This document shows positions 25,467 through 35,800 of a stretch of DNA of 64,000 nucleotides, piece after piece. The stretch covers positions 248,001 to 312,000 of the forward strand of contig NZ_PEGF01000002.1 in NCBI RefSeq assembly GCF_002742635.1, written 5' to 3'. Origin of the DNA: Caulobacter sp. X (GTDB taxonomy: Bacteria; Pseudomonadota; Alphaproteobacteria; Caulobacterales; Caulobacteraceae). The position numbers and the translations under genes are program-made. Within the stretch, counting starts at the first letter, position 1, and every line of letters starts with the position of its first letter. The notes under the pieces were generated by a model. It had not been told where the DNA came from and did not search any database. It saw only the letters and a list, made by a program, of their open reading frames with translations.

Positions 25467-28400
25467 ATGAGCTACAGGTCTCGACTTCTCGCCGCGGCGG
25501 CGGCGCTTTCGGTGGCGGCCGGAGCCGGCGCGGCCTTGGCGCAGTCCGCCCCCGCCGCGCCGCTGGCCGCGGAGGCTCGCTTTGATATTCCCGCGCAGGA
25601 TCTGAGCGCCGCGCTGATGGCCTTCTCGCGGATTTCCGGCGTGGCCGTTTCGGCCGATCCGGCGCTGACTCGTGGTCGCCAGTCGGTGGCGGTCGACGGA
25701 CGCATGCGCGCCGAAGCGGCGCTGAAGCAGATGCTGTCGTCCGCGCCGCTGACGTCCGAAGTGGTCAACGGGGCCGTCGTGCTGCGTGAACGCCCTTTGG
25801 CCGTCGCCGATGAGGTCGACGAACTGATCGTCGTCGGCTACGCGGCCGGTCTTCGAAAGTCGCTCGACGCCAAGCGCGACGCCGACATGATCACCGACGT
25901 GGTCAGCGCCAACGATATGGGCAAGCTGCCGTCGGCAAACCTGACCGAGGCGGTGGCGCGCCTGCCCGGGGTCTCGGCGGTTCGCAACCACACGACGGGC
26001 GAGGGCGACCGCATCTCGATCCGCGGTCTGGCCACCGAGTACAACACCTACTCGGTCAATGGCGTGCGCTTGGGCGGCATGGGCTCGCCCGGAGACAACT
26101 TCTATCGTGGCGTGCGCCTGAGCTTCCTGCCCGCCGCCGGCGTCGACTCCATCACCGTGTTCAAATCGATCCTACCCAACATGGACGGCGACGCCCTGGG
26201 CGGTTCGGTCGAGATCCGAACGCCGACCGCGTTCGACTTCAAGCCCACCCATTTGGCCGTGTCTCTGGAAGGCACGATGCTGGATAAGCGTGATCGCAAG
26301 AAGTCCGGCGAGGCCCAGGTCGCTTTTGGCCGGCAGTTCACCGAGAACCTTGGCCTGTTCGTGACCGCCAGCTATTCGCGGCGCAATTCTCAGTTCGAGC
26401 AGGTCGGCGGCTCGGGCGACGACATGCCTCAGCGCTGGTTTGTCACCAACAAGTCGCGCGACTTCGACACCTCGACCTTCCAGACGCTGGGGGTCGAGCT
26501 GTCGGCCGGCGAGACCAAGGTCGAGCGCAAGGGCGTCAACGCTTCGCTCGACTGGCGAAACGCCGATCACGAGGTTCACCTGCGCGGCCAGTACAACGTC
26601 TACGACGAGACCGAATTCCGCAATCGCCTGAACTTCCGCAACTACGCCGATCGCATCTCCGAGCGTCTGGTCCAGAAGGACAAGTCCCGAACCAACCTGG
26701 TCGCGCCGGATAAGGCCGTGATCGGCGTCGAGAACGGCGTGCGCGTCTACAGCTACTCGGTCAACGACATCGTCGACCAGAACAAGGACGGCCGGATCAC
26801 CGACGCGGACCGCAAGACCAAGAGCTTCTACAGTCTGGACGGCGCGTCGGGCCTCTGGGATCCGCAAGGCTTCCGCCTGCGCCGCTATTGGGAGGGCGGT
26901 TCGACCGAAGGCGTGCTGGGCTCGGCGACGCTGGGCGGCAAGAGCCGGTTTGGCGACCTGACGGTCGACTACGATGTCTCGTATTCGAACTCACGCGACA
27001 ACATCAAGGACGAGTTCGAGCTGCAGTTCCGCACCGACGCCTATGATTGGCTGGGCAACAAGGGCGTCTATGTCTCCACCGCCGGCGACCCGCGCTTTCC
27101 CAAATGGGTGCTGAACGCCGCCGGCATGGCCGCGGCGCAGGACCCGGCCGCCTTCAAGTACTCGGGCATGACTGCCGGCTTTGGCGACAACGAAGAGACG
27201 CTCAAGCAGGCCCAGTTCAACCTGGCCTATGCGCCGGCTAGCGATTGGCTGCGTGAACTGAAGGCGGGCGTGAAGATGTCCGTCTCGGAGCGCAGCAAGA
27301 CCGGCGGCAGCTTCATCGACCTGACCCGCAGCGGCACGATGGCCGACTTCGCTCCGTATTTTGGCCCGTCGATCGATAGCCTGTTCGGCGGCGTCTATTC
27401 GGGCCAGTACCGACTGGGCGTCACCATCGACACCGACAAGATGATGGCCGAGCTGCGCAAGGCCCAGGCTGGCCAGTCGACCTTCTTCGGCGGGCTGGCG
27501 ACGTCGCCTGACGCGGCCGAGGTCTCGAACGAGGACACCTGGAACTACAAGGAGACGATCCTTGCAGGCTACGCGATGGGCAAGGCCCAGTTCGGCAAGG
27601 CCGAGGTCATCACCGGAGTGCGCGTCGAGAGCACGCGTAACGATATCCAGGCTTGGCTGGAGGATCCGCTGAAAGGCGACACCTTCACGCGCGACAAGTC
27701 CGACTTCGTCAACGTGCTGCCGTCGATCCACACGAACTACAAGTTCCGCGACGACCTGATCCTGCGCGGCGCGATCTGGACCAGCTTCTCGCGGCCCGAC
27801 ATCAACCGCATGAGCTCAGCCAAGGTCTATGGCTACAACACCGACGCCAACGGCGACGGCAAGACCGATCCCAAGGACCAGTGGATCCTGGAGAGCGTCA
27901 CCACCGGCAATCCCGACCTCAAGCCGATGAAGGCGGTCAACTACGACGCCTCGTTGGAATGGTACAACGGCAAGACCGGCGCCTATTCGGTCGGCCTGTT
28001 CCATAAGGACATCCGCAACTTCCTGTTCCGCTCGTCGTCCAGCGTCATCCAGGACGGCACGACGGAGAACTATACCGACGGGACCGGCGTCGACGTCTCC
28101 ACGCCGATGAACGGCAAGTCCGCCAAGGTGACCGGCGTCGAGATCAATGCGCGCCAGATCCTGCACTGGTTGCCCGCGCCGTTCGACGGCCTTGGCGTGG
28201 CGGCGAACATGACGTTCCAGCGCGCCCGCGCCGTCACTGGCATCAGCTGGCACCCTGCCGGGCTGGAGCTCCCGCTGATGGAGACCCCCGCGCGCCTGGC
28301 CAACCTAGAAGTCTTCTGGGAGCGCAACGGCTGGGAGGCCTACGTCTCCTACAGCTACCAGTCGGAGTCGCTGGAGGACATCGAGGACTACGGCAACGAT

Positions 28401-28598
28401 CCCTACGAGCAGGACTACCGGTTCGTGGACCTGATGGTCCGCCGTCACTTCAACGATCGGATGGCCGCGACCTTCAAGGTCCAGAACGCCCTGGATAGCC
28501 ACACCTATTGGTACACCTTCGGCAAGGCCAAGGGCGGCATCCGCGACTACATCGAGAACGGCCGCTACATCAGCCTTAGCTTCGACTGGAAGCTTTGA
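25467..28598 (+). CDS. TonB-dependent receptor with STN domain and two Ca-binding-like loops
   Basis: The product has 1043 residues from the ATG at 25467, which opens a signal peptide (about 1-27). STN domain about 33-95 (ARFDIPAQDLSAALMAF), TonB-box-like DELIVVGYAAG, plug with LPSANLTEAVARLPGVSAV and ISIRGLATEYNTYSVNG, then a long barrel ending in LSFDWKL (Leu, not Phe). Two insertions have acidic calcium-loop patterns: D437QNKDGRITDAD448 (EF-hand-like) and D793ANGDGKTDPKD804 (thrombospondin-type-3-like). It is divergent from a sigma/FecR pair that it probably signals to. Downstream phosphoesterase genes suggest a phosphorylated substrate, perhaps bound with calcium. The substrate is inference. 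Confidence 0.92.
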   Translation: MSYRSRLLAAAAALSVAAGAGAALAQSAPAAPLAAEARFDIPAQDLSAALMAFSRISGVAVSADPALTRGRQSVAVDGRMRAEAALKQMLSSAPLTSEVVNGAVVLRERPLAVADEVDELIVVGYAAGLRKSLDAKRDADMITDVVSANDMGKLPSANLTEAVARLPGVSAVRNHTTGEGDRISIRGLATEYNTYSVNGVRLGGMGSPGDNFYRGVRLSFLPAAGVDSITVFKSILPNMDGDALGGSVEIRTPTAFDFKPTHLAVSLEGTMLDKRDRKKSGEAQVAFGRQFTENLGLFVTASYSRRNSQFEQVGGSGDDMPQRWFVTNKSRDFDTSTFQTLGVELSAGETKVERKGVNASLDWRNADHEVHLRGQYNVYDETEFRNRLNFRNYADRISERLVQKDKSRTNLVAPDKAVIGVENGVRVYSYSVNDIVDQNKDGRITDADRKTKSFYSLDGASGLWDPQGFRLRRYWEGGSTEGVLGSATLGGKSRFGDLTVDYDVSYSNSRDNIKDEFELQFRTDAYDWLGNKGVYVSTAGDPRFPKWVLNAAGMAAAQDPAAFKYSGMTAGFGDNEETLKQAQFNLAYAPASDWLRELKAGVKMSVSERSKTGGSFIDLTRSGTMADFAPYFGPSIDSLFGGVYSGQYRLGVTIDTDKMMAELRKAQAGQSTFFGGLATSPDAAEVSNEDTWNYKETILAGYAMGKAQFGKAEVITGVRVESTRNDIQAWLEDPLKGDTFTRDKSDFVNVLPSIHTNYKFRDDLILRGAIWTSFSRPDINRMSSAKVYGYNTDANGDGKTDPKDQWILESVTTGNPDLKPMKAVNYDASLEWYNGKTGAYSVGLFHKDIRNFLFRSSSSVIQDGTTENYTDGTGVDVSTPMNGKSAKVTGVEINARQILHWLPAPFDGLGVAANMTFQRARAVTGISWHPAGLELPLMETPARLANLEVFWERNGWEAYVSYSYQSESLEDIEDYGNDPYEQDYRFVDLMVRRHFNDRMAATFKVQNALDSHTYWYTFGKAKGGIRDYIENGRYISLSFDWKL

Positions 28599-28640
28599 CC
28601 GTCACGCCGGCGGATCGCGTGCGAGCGGTCCACCGGCGTT

Positions 28641-28700
28641 GGCGTCCCCGAGCCGCCTCGGGGACGCCGCGTCGGCGCGGCGCCCCTTGGCCGCGCCGAC
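28641..28700 (+). terminator. Two consecutive GC hairpins after the TBDR
   Basis: A perfect 12-bp stem (28641-28652 with 28657-28668) is followed immediately by a perfect 11-bp stem (28671-28681 with 28690-28700) and then a pyrimidine tract. They lie in the 139-bp gap before the metallophosphoesterase and would reduce, but perhaps not abolish, readthrough. Confidence 0.65.
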
Positions 28701-28737
28701 CTCTCTTTCTCCCGATCACCTGAGTTCAAGGTCGACC

Positions 28738-30105
28738 ATGACCCAAAGCCATACCCCGTTCCGCGCCAAGCACGCCTCCTCTCGCCTGTCCGCGCTCCTT
28801 GTCTGCGGCGTCGCCTTGAGCGTCCTCCCGCCGACCGTGTCGATGGCCGCCGAGGGGCCCGCCAAGGCTCGATCGTCGGCCGAGTCAGTCGTCGCCGGCG
28901 GCAAGCCTCAACGCCTGATCGTCAATCCGACCGAGGATACGACGCGCGGCTTCGCCGTGACCTGGCGGATGGAGGCCGGAGCCGGCCAGGGGCTGGTGGA
29001 ATACGCCGAGGCCACGCCCGGCCCCGCCTTCGAGGAGGCTGTCCAGACCGTGACGGCCCAAAGCGAGGTGGTTCAGTACGTCCCTCGCAACGGCGCCCCG
29101 GTCTCGGCGACCGCCCACAGCGCCGTGATCGACGGCCTCAAGCCCGAGACGCTCTATGTCTACCGGGTCGGCGACGGGCGGACCTTCAGCGCCTGGCGGC
29201 AGATCCGTACGGCGGCGGCCAGCGCCAAGCCGTTCACCTTCCTCTATTTCGGCGACGTACAGAACGAGGTCGAGAGCCACGGCTCGCGGGTCATGCGCAT
29301 GGCCCGCCGCCTGGCGCCGGACGCGGCCCTGGCGCTCTACGCCGGCGATCTGATCAACCGCTCGGACGCCGACCGCGAGTGGGGGGAGTGGTTCGACATG
29401 GCGCCGGACCTTCATACCGAGCTTCTGACCCTGCCCAGTCCTGGCAATCACGAGTACGGCCCGCAGGTCGAGGGCCGTCCAGGCCTGGCGCCGCAATGGC
29501 GACAGCAGTTCACCCTGCCGCGCAATGGTCCGGCCGGCGTCGCGGCCCTCTCCGAGACCGTCTACCAGGTCGACTATCAGGGCGTGCGGTTCTTGTCGCT
29601 CGACGCCGACGCGATCACCGACTATCCCGACCTCGCCGACGCGACGCTGAAGTGGCTGGAGGCGCGGCTGACCGACAATCCTAACGCTTGGACCGTCGTC
29701 TTCCTGCACTATCCGATCTATTCAACCGCCAAGGGGCGCGATAACGCCGAGCTGCGCGCGGCGCTGGAGCCTATCCTGCGGAAGCATGGCGTCGATCTGG
29801 TGCTGCAGGGCCACGACCACACCTACGCCCGGGGACGTAAAGACGGACCAGTCTATGTGGTCTCGGTGGCCGGGCCCAAGCAGTATGTCGGCGGCGAGCG
29901 CGGCTGGGCGACCCGCAAGGCCACCGGCGTTCAGCTGTTCCAGGCGATCAGCGTTGATGGCGCGGACCTGACCTACAAGGCTTATACCGCGACCGGCGGG
30001 CTCTATGACGCCTTTCGCCTGAGCAAGCCTGTCCGGGGCAAGCCCGCGCGGCTAATCGACCTGACGCCCAAGAGCGTCGAGCTCGACCTGAAGCGTGCGC
30101 CATGA
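28738..30105 (+). CDS. Exported metallophosphoesterase, purple-acid-phosphatase-like
   Basis: The product has 455 residues from the ATG at 28738; an in-frame ATG at 28639 runs through the hairpins and is rejected. A signal peptide with long n-region covers about 1-38 (SMAAE). An N-terminal fibronectin-like domain (LIVNPTEDTTRGFAVTWRME, LKPETLYVYRVGDG) precedes the calcineurin-like domain with all metal motifs: YFGDVQNE, YAGDLINR, SPGNHEYG, LHYPIY and LQGHDHTYARG. This is the layout of bacterial purple acid phosphatases, which release phosphate from mono- or diesters in the periplasm. It overlaps the GDPD gene by 4 bp. Confidence 0.9.
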   Translation: MTQSHTPFRAKHASSRLSALLVCGVALSVLPPTVSMAAEGPAKARSSAESVVAGGKPQRLIVNPTEDTTRGFAVTWRMEAGAGQGLVEYAEATPGPAFEEAVQTVTAQSEVVQYVPRNGAPVSATAHSAVIDGLKPETLYVYRVGDGRTFSAWRQIRTAAASAKPFTFLYFGDVQNEVESHGSRVMRMARRLAPDAALALYAGDLINRSDADREWGEWFDMAPDLHTELLTLPSPGNHEYGPQVEGRPGLAPQWRQQFTLPRNGPAGVAALSETVYQVDYQGVRFLSLDADAITDYPDLADATLKWLEARLTDNPNAWTVVFLHYPIYSTAKGRDNAELRAALEPILRKHGVDLVLQGHDHTYARGRKDGPVYVVSVAGPKQYVGGERGWATRKATGVQLFQAISVDGADLTYKAYTATGGLYDAFRLSKPVRGKPARLIDLTPKSVELDLKRAP

Positions 30106-31001
30106 TGCGTCGTCTCGCGATCGGCGTCCTGCTGATTCTGGGCCTGGCGCCTTCCGCGTGGGCGGCCGAGTCGGCCGGACCCGAACGCTGCGCCGCGACT
30201 CCCGCCATGGCCGCGGCGCTCGCGCGTCTCGCCAGGCCGCATGCGGGTCTGATGATCGCCGCCCATCGCGGCGGCCACAGCCGTGCGCCGGAGAACAGCC
30301 TGGCGGCTATCGAGGCGGCGATCGCCGAGGGCGCCGACGTCGTCGAGATCGACGTCGCCGTGACGTCCGATGGAACGCCCGTGCTGATGCACGACCGAGC
30401 CGTCGATCGGACCACGACGGGGCTAGGTCTCGTCGAGGCAAAGACCGCCTGGGAGGTCGCCGCGCTGCGCCTCAAGCGGCGTGACGGCGGGGCCAGCGAC
30501 GAGGCGCCGCCGACTCTGGCGCGGGCGCTCGCCCTGGCCTGCGGCCGCATCCTGGTTGATCTCGATCTGAAGAGCGATCGCCTCGGCCCGATCGTCGAGG
30601 CGGTCAATGCGTCTGGCATGCGCGCCACCAGCCTCTATTTCGACAGCGACCCGGCGGTCCTGGCGCGCGTAAGGGCGCTGGATCCGGCGACGCGCCTGAT
30701 GGTTCGGTTGACGACGGATCTGTCGCTGCCTCAACTGCTGGCGATCACTGGCCCCGTTCAGGTGGTGCACGCGGACACCGAAAGCCTGACGCCGGCGGCC
30801 CGCGGTGCGATCACCGAACTTGGTCTCAGGATCTGGCTCAACAGCCTGGGAGAAGCCGACCAGCGCTTGGCCAGGGGCGACGACAGGGGCGTTGAGGACC
30901 TGCTCTCGGCGGGGGGCTCGGTGTTGCAGACCGACGAGGTCTCCGCGCTCGTCGCCCTGCGTCGGGCATGGGCTCGCGCCGCGAGGCGTCCCCGCGGCTG
31001 A
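30102..31001 (+). CDS. Exported glycerophosphodiester phosphodiesterase
   Basis: The product has 299 residues with a signal peptide about 1-22 (AWAAE). GDPD motifs are complete: AAHRGGHSRAPENSLAAI (H55, R56, E64, N65), VEIDVAVTSDGTPVLMHD (E82, D84, H97, D98) and VDLDLKSD near the end of the first half. The enzyme hydrolyses deacylated phospholipid heads to glycerol-3-phosphate. Its ATG overlaps the metallophosphoesterase stop by 4 bp (ATGA), so both act together in the periplasm, a plausible sequential release of phosphate. Confidence 0.92.
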   Translation: MMRRLAIGVLLILGLAPSAWAAESAGPERCAATPAMAAALARLARPHAGLMIAAHRGGHSRAPENSLAAIEAAIAEGADVVEIDVAVTSDGTPVLMHDRAVDRTTTGLGLVEAKTAWEVAALRLKRRDGGASDEAPPTLARALALACGRILVDLDLKSDRLGPIVEAVNASGMRATSLYFDSDPAVLARVRALDPATRLMVRLTTDLSLPQLLAITGPVQVVHADTESLTPAARGAITELGLRIWLNSLGEADQRLARGDDRGVEDLLSAGGSVLQTDEVSALVALRRAWARAARRPRG

Positions 31002-31155
31002 GGTCGCGCGCCGGCTCAACGCCGTCGCCTGCGACGATCTCGCGACGACCTCGGGCCTGGCGAAGCCGGACTGTCACAATAGACGGCTAGTCAGTCTCCG
31101 AACCAAGGCGGCGCCTGCGCCGGGGTTAGCGCGATAGTCAGTCAGCGGATTACGA

Positions 31156-31758
31156 ATGAGCAGCGCCGACGGCGATAGGACACGGTGGTTCCTGCGGAAT
31201 ATCCTTCCGCACGAGCCGGCGCTGCGAGGCTGGCTGTCGCGCGGCGCCCTGCCTGGCGTCGACGTCGACGACATCATCCAGGAAGCCTATTCGATCCTGG
31301 CCGAGCTGGAGTCGGTCGACGGCATCCGTCATCCTCGCGCCTATCTGTTCCAGGTCGCCAGATCGATCATCACGCGCCATGTCCGCCGCGCCCGGATCGT
31401 GCCGATCCACGCGGTCGAGGACCTCGAGCGCCTGGATCCGCTGGATGAGGAAGCTTCGCCCGAACAGCGAACGATCGACCGTGACGAGCTTCGTCATTTG
31501 GCCCGGGCGATCGCCGCCATGCCCCTCAAGACTCAGCAGGCTTTCGTGCTGCGTCGCGTTCGGGGGCTGTCCCAGCGCGAGGTGGCGGCGCATATGCGGA
31601 TTTCGGAAAACACCGTCGAGACGCACATCTCCCGCGGCGTGCTTTTCTTGATTGATTGGTTCGGGCGTAGCGGAAACAAGCGGTCCCAAACCTCTAAGAC
31701 GACGAACCGGGAGAACGCCTCGAGACATGGCCGTGCGAGAAACCCATCGCGACATTGA
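31156..31758 (+). CDS. ECF RNA polymerase sigma factor, FecI-like
   Basis: The product has 200 residues. Region 2: VDVDDIIQEAYSILAELESV and RAYLFQVARSIITRHVRRAR; region 4: LSQREVAAHMRISENTVETHISRG. The C-terminal 30 residues are basic and low-complexity and overlap the FecR gene. The 154-bp gap upstream contains CTGTCAC (31071-31077), only a half-match to a Pho box. It heads a sigma-FecR-TBDR-PhoD series. Confidence 0.92.
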   Translation: MSSADGDRTRWFLRNILPHEPALRGWLSRGALPGVDVDDIIQEAYSILAELESVDGIRHPRAYLFQVARSIITRHVRRARIVPIHAVEDLERLDPLDEEASPEQRTIDRDELRHLARAIAAMPLKTQQAFVLRRVRGLSQREVAAHMRISENTVETHISRGVLFLIDWFGRSGNKRSQTSKTTNRENASRHGRARNPSRH

Positions 31759-32737
31759 CCGCGCGGCGTCCGCATGGGCGGCGCGGCAGGATCGCGGACC
31801 GCTCTCGCCGGACGAGGCCGCCGCGTTGGAGGCTTGGCTGCGCGGCGATCCCCGCCGCCGGGGCGCGCTGCTGCGCGCGCGGGCGGTTTCGCTGCTCAGC
31901 GAGTCGGCTCGGGCTCTGGGTCCCGATTTTGATCCCGAGACCTTCGCCGAGCCTCGGCGCCCACGCCTGTCGCGGCGCGGGGTGCTGACCTGGTCCGGCG
32001 CGGCCGTGGCCGCGGCCTCGCTGGCGGCCGTGGGCGTCGCCACCTCCGCCGCCGGCGCGGTGATCAGCACCGAGCGCGGCGAAATCCGTCTTGTCCCGCT
32101 GAAGGATGGCTCGACGGTGCTGTTGAACACCGAGAGCCGCATCCGCGTGCGCTACGACGAGGGGCGCCGCGAGGTCACCCTGCTCAAGGGCGAGGCCTAT
32201 TTCTCGGTGGCCCGTGACGAACGGCGTCCCTTCGTCGTCGAGGTGGACGGGCGCCGGCTGCGGACGACCCAGGCGGGCTTCCGCGTCCGCAAGCTCGAGA
32301 ATGATCCGGTCGACCTGCTGGTAAGCCAGGGACGGGTCGATGTCTCCGCCGCCCCGCTCTTTGGGGCTGGCAAGGTTCTGGCGGTCAGCGCCAACACCCG
32401 TCTGGCCTTGGCTGACGCCGTCCATCGCTCCGCCGAACGGCCTCGCCCGATCGCGCCCGAGGCGGTCACCCGCGACCTGGCTTGGCGCGACGGCAAACTG
32501 GCCTTCGAGGGGGAGACCTTGGCGCAGGCCGCCTCGGCCTTCGCCCGCTACAGCGACACGCGGATCGAGATCCGCGATCCGGATCTGGCGCGCGAGGCCG
32601 TCACGGGGCTCTTCGCCGCCAGCGACCCGGTCGGCTTCAGCCGCGCCGTGGCCCAGGTGTTCGACGCTCGCCTGCAAAGAGACGGCGACACGGTTGTGGT
32701 GAGCCGCGGCGCGCAACCTCCTGCTGCAGCGCAATAA
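31727..32737 (+). CDS. FecR-family sigma regulator
   Basis: The product has 336 residues from the ATG at 31727, which overlaps the sigma gene by 32 bp; an earlier ATG at 31652 adds 25 atypical residues. N-terminal DUF4880-like region (ASAWAARQDRGPLSPDEAAA, LEAWLRGDPRRRGALLRARA), a membrane helix at about 85-110 preceded by SRRGVLTWSG, and the FecR domain (KDGSTVLLNTESRIRVRY, LKGEAYFSVARDERRPFVV). The C-terminal STN-like part includes AFEGETLAQAASAFARYSD. It should couple the TBDR at 32831 to the sigma factor. Confidence 0.92.
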   Translation: MAVRETHRDIDRAASAWAARQDRGPLSPDEAAALEAWLRGDPRRRGALLRARAVSLLSESARALGPDFDPETFAEPRRPRLSRRGVLTWSGAAVAAASLAAVGVATSAAGAVISTERGEIRLVPLKDGSTVLLNTESRIRVRYDEGRREVTLLKGEAYFSVARDERRPFVVEVDGRRLRTTQAGFRVRKLENDPVDLLVSQGRVDVSAAPLFGAGKVLAVSANTRLALADAVHRSAERPRPIAPEAVTRDLAWRDGKLAFEGETLAQAASAFARYSDTRIEIRDPDLAREAVTGLFAASDPVGFSRAVAQVFDARLQRDGDTVVVSRGAQPPAAAQ

Positions 32738-32751
32738 GAAGTTTTTGCAAC
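32737..32751 (+). promoter_or_regulatory. Candidate ECF-type promoter box before TBDR 32831
   Basis: AGAAGTTTTTGCAAC begins at the FecR stop codon, 80 bp before the TBDR start, and matches the box at 25377-25390 at most positions and spacing. Confidence 0.35.
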
Positions 32752-32830
32752 ATATAGCGGAAGGGGGCGGGACGACGGCTCTCAACCCGCAACGTCGCGA
32801 GCAATGCGATGCTTGGGGGTCGTACAGCCA

Positions 32831-35800
32831 ATGATTTCTCGTTCTTCCCTTCTGGCCTGCGGGGCGTCGCTGGTCGCCATGGCGATCGCCGCGCCAGCTT
32901 TCGCGCAGGACCGCGTCTTTGATGTCCCCGCTCAGGCGGCCGTCCGCGCCATCCCCGAACTGGCTCGCCAAGGCCAGGTGCAGATCATCGCTCCCGCGCG
33001 CCAGCTGGAGGGCATCCAGACGCCGGCCGTGAAGGGGACGATGGACGTCCGCGCGGCCCTGCGCCGCCTGATCGCCGGCACGCCGCTGCAGATCGATACC
33101 GACGACGGCCAGATCATCACTTTGCGCTCGACCGCGAGCGCCTCGCGCCCCCAGTCCGGAGTCGGTAGCGGCAACGTTCGAGGCCGCGTCCTCAACACCG
33201 CCACCGGCGAATATGTCCGCAACGCCGAGATCCGCGTCGAGGGCGCCCCGATCGTCGCCTATTCCGAGGACGACGGCGAGTTCCGCCTGACGGGCGTCCC
33301 GTCCGGCGACGTGACGATCAAGGTCAAGTACGCGGGTCTGCAGGAGGCGACGCTGGTCGTCTCGGTCGCTCCGAACCAGACCGCCGCCCTGGACGTCTCG
33401 CTGAGCCCGCTCTCCAGCCTGGACCAGGTCGAGGCCGTGACCATCACCGCTAAGCGCGAGGGCCAAGCCGCCGCGATCATGGAGCGCCGCGCCTCGACCA
33501 ACGCCAAGACCGTGGTCGCGGCCGACAACTTCGGCGCCCTGACCATGGGCGACGTCGGCGAGTTCATGAAGAACATGCCGGGCGTCTCGCTGGACTACAC
33601 CGAGGTCGACGCCACCGCTGTGCGCATTGGCGGCCTGGATCCGAAGTACTCGACCTTCACCACCGACGGCGCCCGCATGGCGACCGCGACCTCGAACAAC
33701 AACAGCGGCCGCCAGAACTCGTTCGAGCAGATGTCGATCACCGGCGTCGACTCGATCGAGCTGAACAACACCCTGCAGGCCAGCATGGACGCCGACAGCC
33801 CCGGCGGCGCGATCAACCTGCGCAGCAAATACGCCTTCCAGCGCACCAGCCGCCTGCTGCGCTTCCAGGTCGGCGGCGTCGGCACGTCGGACAGCGAACT
33901 GTCGCGGAAGTATCTGCCCGACGACAAGAAGCACTCGACGATCTTCCCGTCGGGGCAAGTCGGCTATGCCGACGTGTTCCTGGACGGTCGGCTAGGGATT
34001 GCCTTCAACGCCAGCTACAACGCCAACTATGTCCAGCAGGACCGCATCCAGACCGACTGGTCCTATCTCGCCAGCGGCCGGGTCATTCCCTACCAGGTGA
34101 TGTGGCGTCCGGGTCCGAAGCTGACCCACCGCAAGGCCGCCAATCTCAGCGTCGACTACAAGCTGAGCGATCAGTGGGCCCTCTCGCTGCGCTCGACCTA
34201 TTCGTTCTACGACGTCGAGTACTTCAACCAGTACACCTACCTGATCTTCGGTACGACGACGACGTCGCAGACCACGGCGGACTCGACCCCGACCCACATC
34301 GTGGTCAATCCGAACGGGACCAACACCCGCCTGCACACCCAGTACTCGCACCGCTACGCCGGCACGCCCTCGTGGCTGTTCACGCCGAAGCTGGAATATC
34401 GGGGAGACACCTGGGAAGCTCTGCTACGCGGCAGCTACTCGAGCTCGGAGTTCAATTTCCGGGACAATTCGAAGGGCTTCTTCCAGCGGACGGACGACTA
34501 CCTGACGCGCATCGGCTTCACGCTGGATCGCGCCTCGGAAGACTCCAACCAGTGGACCCTGCGCCAGACCGCCGGCCGCCCCTGGGGCGACCCGATCAGC
34601 TTCAATCGCGACGACGACATCGGCAACAACATCCGCACGTCCGAGTCCGACGCGCAAAACCAGATGTACGGCCTGAACTTCGACCTGAAGAAGAAGCTGA
34701 ACATCGGCGACGTGCAGCTGAAGGTCCTGGCCGGCGCGGCCTATCGCACCAATGTCTGGAAGACCAATGAGGGCTCCTATCAGCAGTTCCAGTATGTCGG
34801 CCCGACCGGCGACCTGACCCAGAAGGCGCCGGAAGCCGTCATCCCCTGGACCCAGAACTACCAGTTCAAGATCCTGGGCTTCGACGCCGGCAATCTGAAC
34901 GACCAGAACTGGCGCGCGGACAGCAACTACGCCGTCTACGACATCTACAAGGCTCATCCGGAGTACTTCGTCCCGGACACCGTCGGCAACCTGAAGCGCC
35001 GCCTGGACAACAACAAGAAGGTCGGCGAGGAAATCAACGCCGCCTATTTCGAGGTCCAGCCGCGCATCGGCAAGGCCTCGTTCGATCTTGGCTTGCGCTA
35101 CGAGAAGACCAAGACCGACGCCCGGGTCGCCGACATCCGGCCGGCCAAGGAAGTGACCGCCGCCGGCCTCTCGACCAGCACGGTTCCGGGCCTGCTCTAC
35201 CAGTATCGCAACGGCGCCTATTCGACTCGTCACGGCGAGTATGACGACTGGTTCTGGAGCGGCGGCGCCAAGTATGACTTCACCCGGAAGCTGGTCGGCC
35301 AGCTGGCCTTTAGCCAGTCGATCCTGCGGCCCGACTACGGCAATCTGGGCGGCGTGGTGTCGGTCAATGACGACACCCTGATCGTCTCGGTGCCCAACCC
35401 GCTGCTGAAGCCCGAGCACTCGACCAAGTACTTCGCCAGCCTGCAGTACTATCTCGAGCCGTCGGGCGTGATCGGGATTTCGGCCTACAAGCTGGACGTC
35501 AAGGACATGCAGGTCACTGGCGTGACGGTGAACCCCGAGGACGTCGGCTACAACCCCGCCGACTACGCCGGCTATGCGTTCCGCAGCGCCCAGAATCTGC
35601 CCGGGACCAACACCAACAACGGCCTGACGCTGGAATATGACCAGCAGCTGACCTTCCTGCCCGGCGCCCTGCGGGGCCTCGGTCTGCGGGCCTCGATCAC
35701 CAAGATCGATCCGGACGGCGAGCGCGTCAGCCTGCCCAAGACCTCGGGCAACTGGGGCCTGCGCTACAGCTACGGCAAGTTCGACGTCCAGCTGACCGGC

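Noticed and set aside
31071..31095. Possible Pho box before the sigma gene
   Set aside because: Only one half (CTGTCAC) matches; the second repeat at the right distance is absent.
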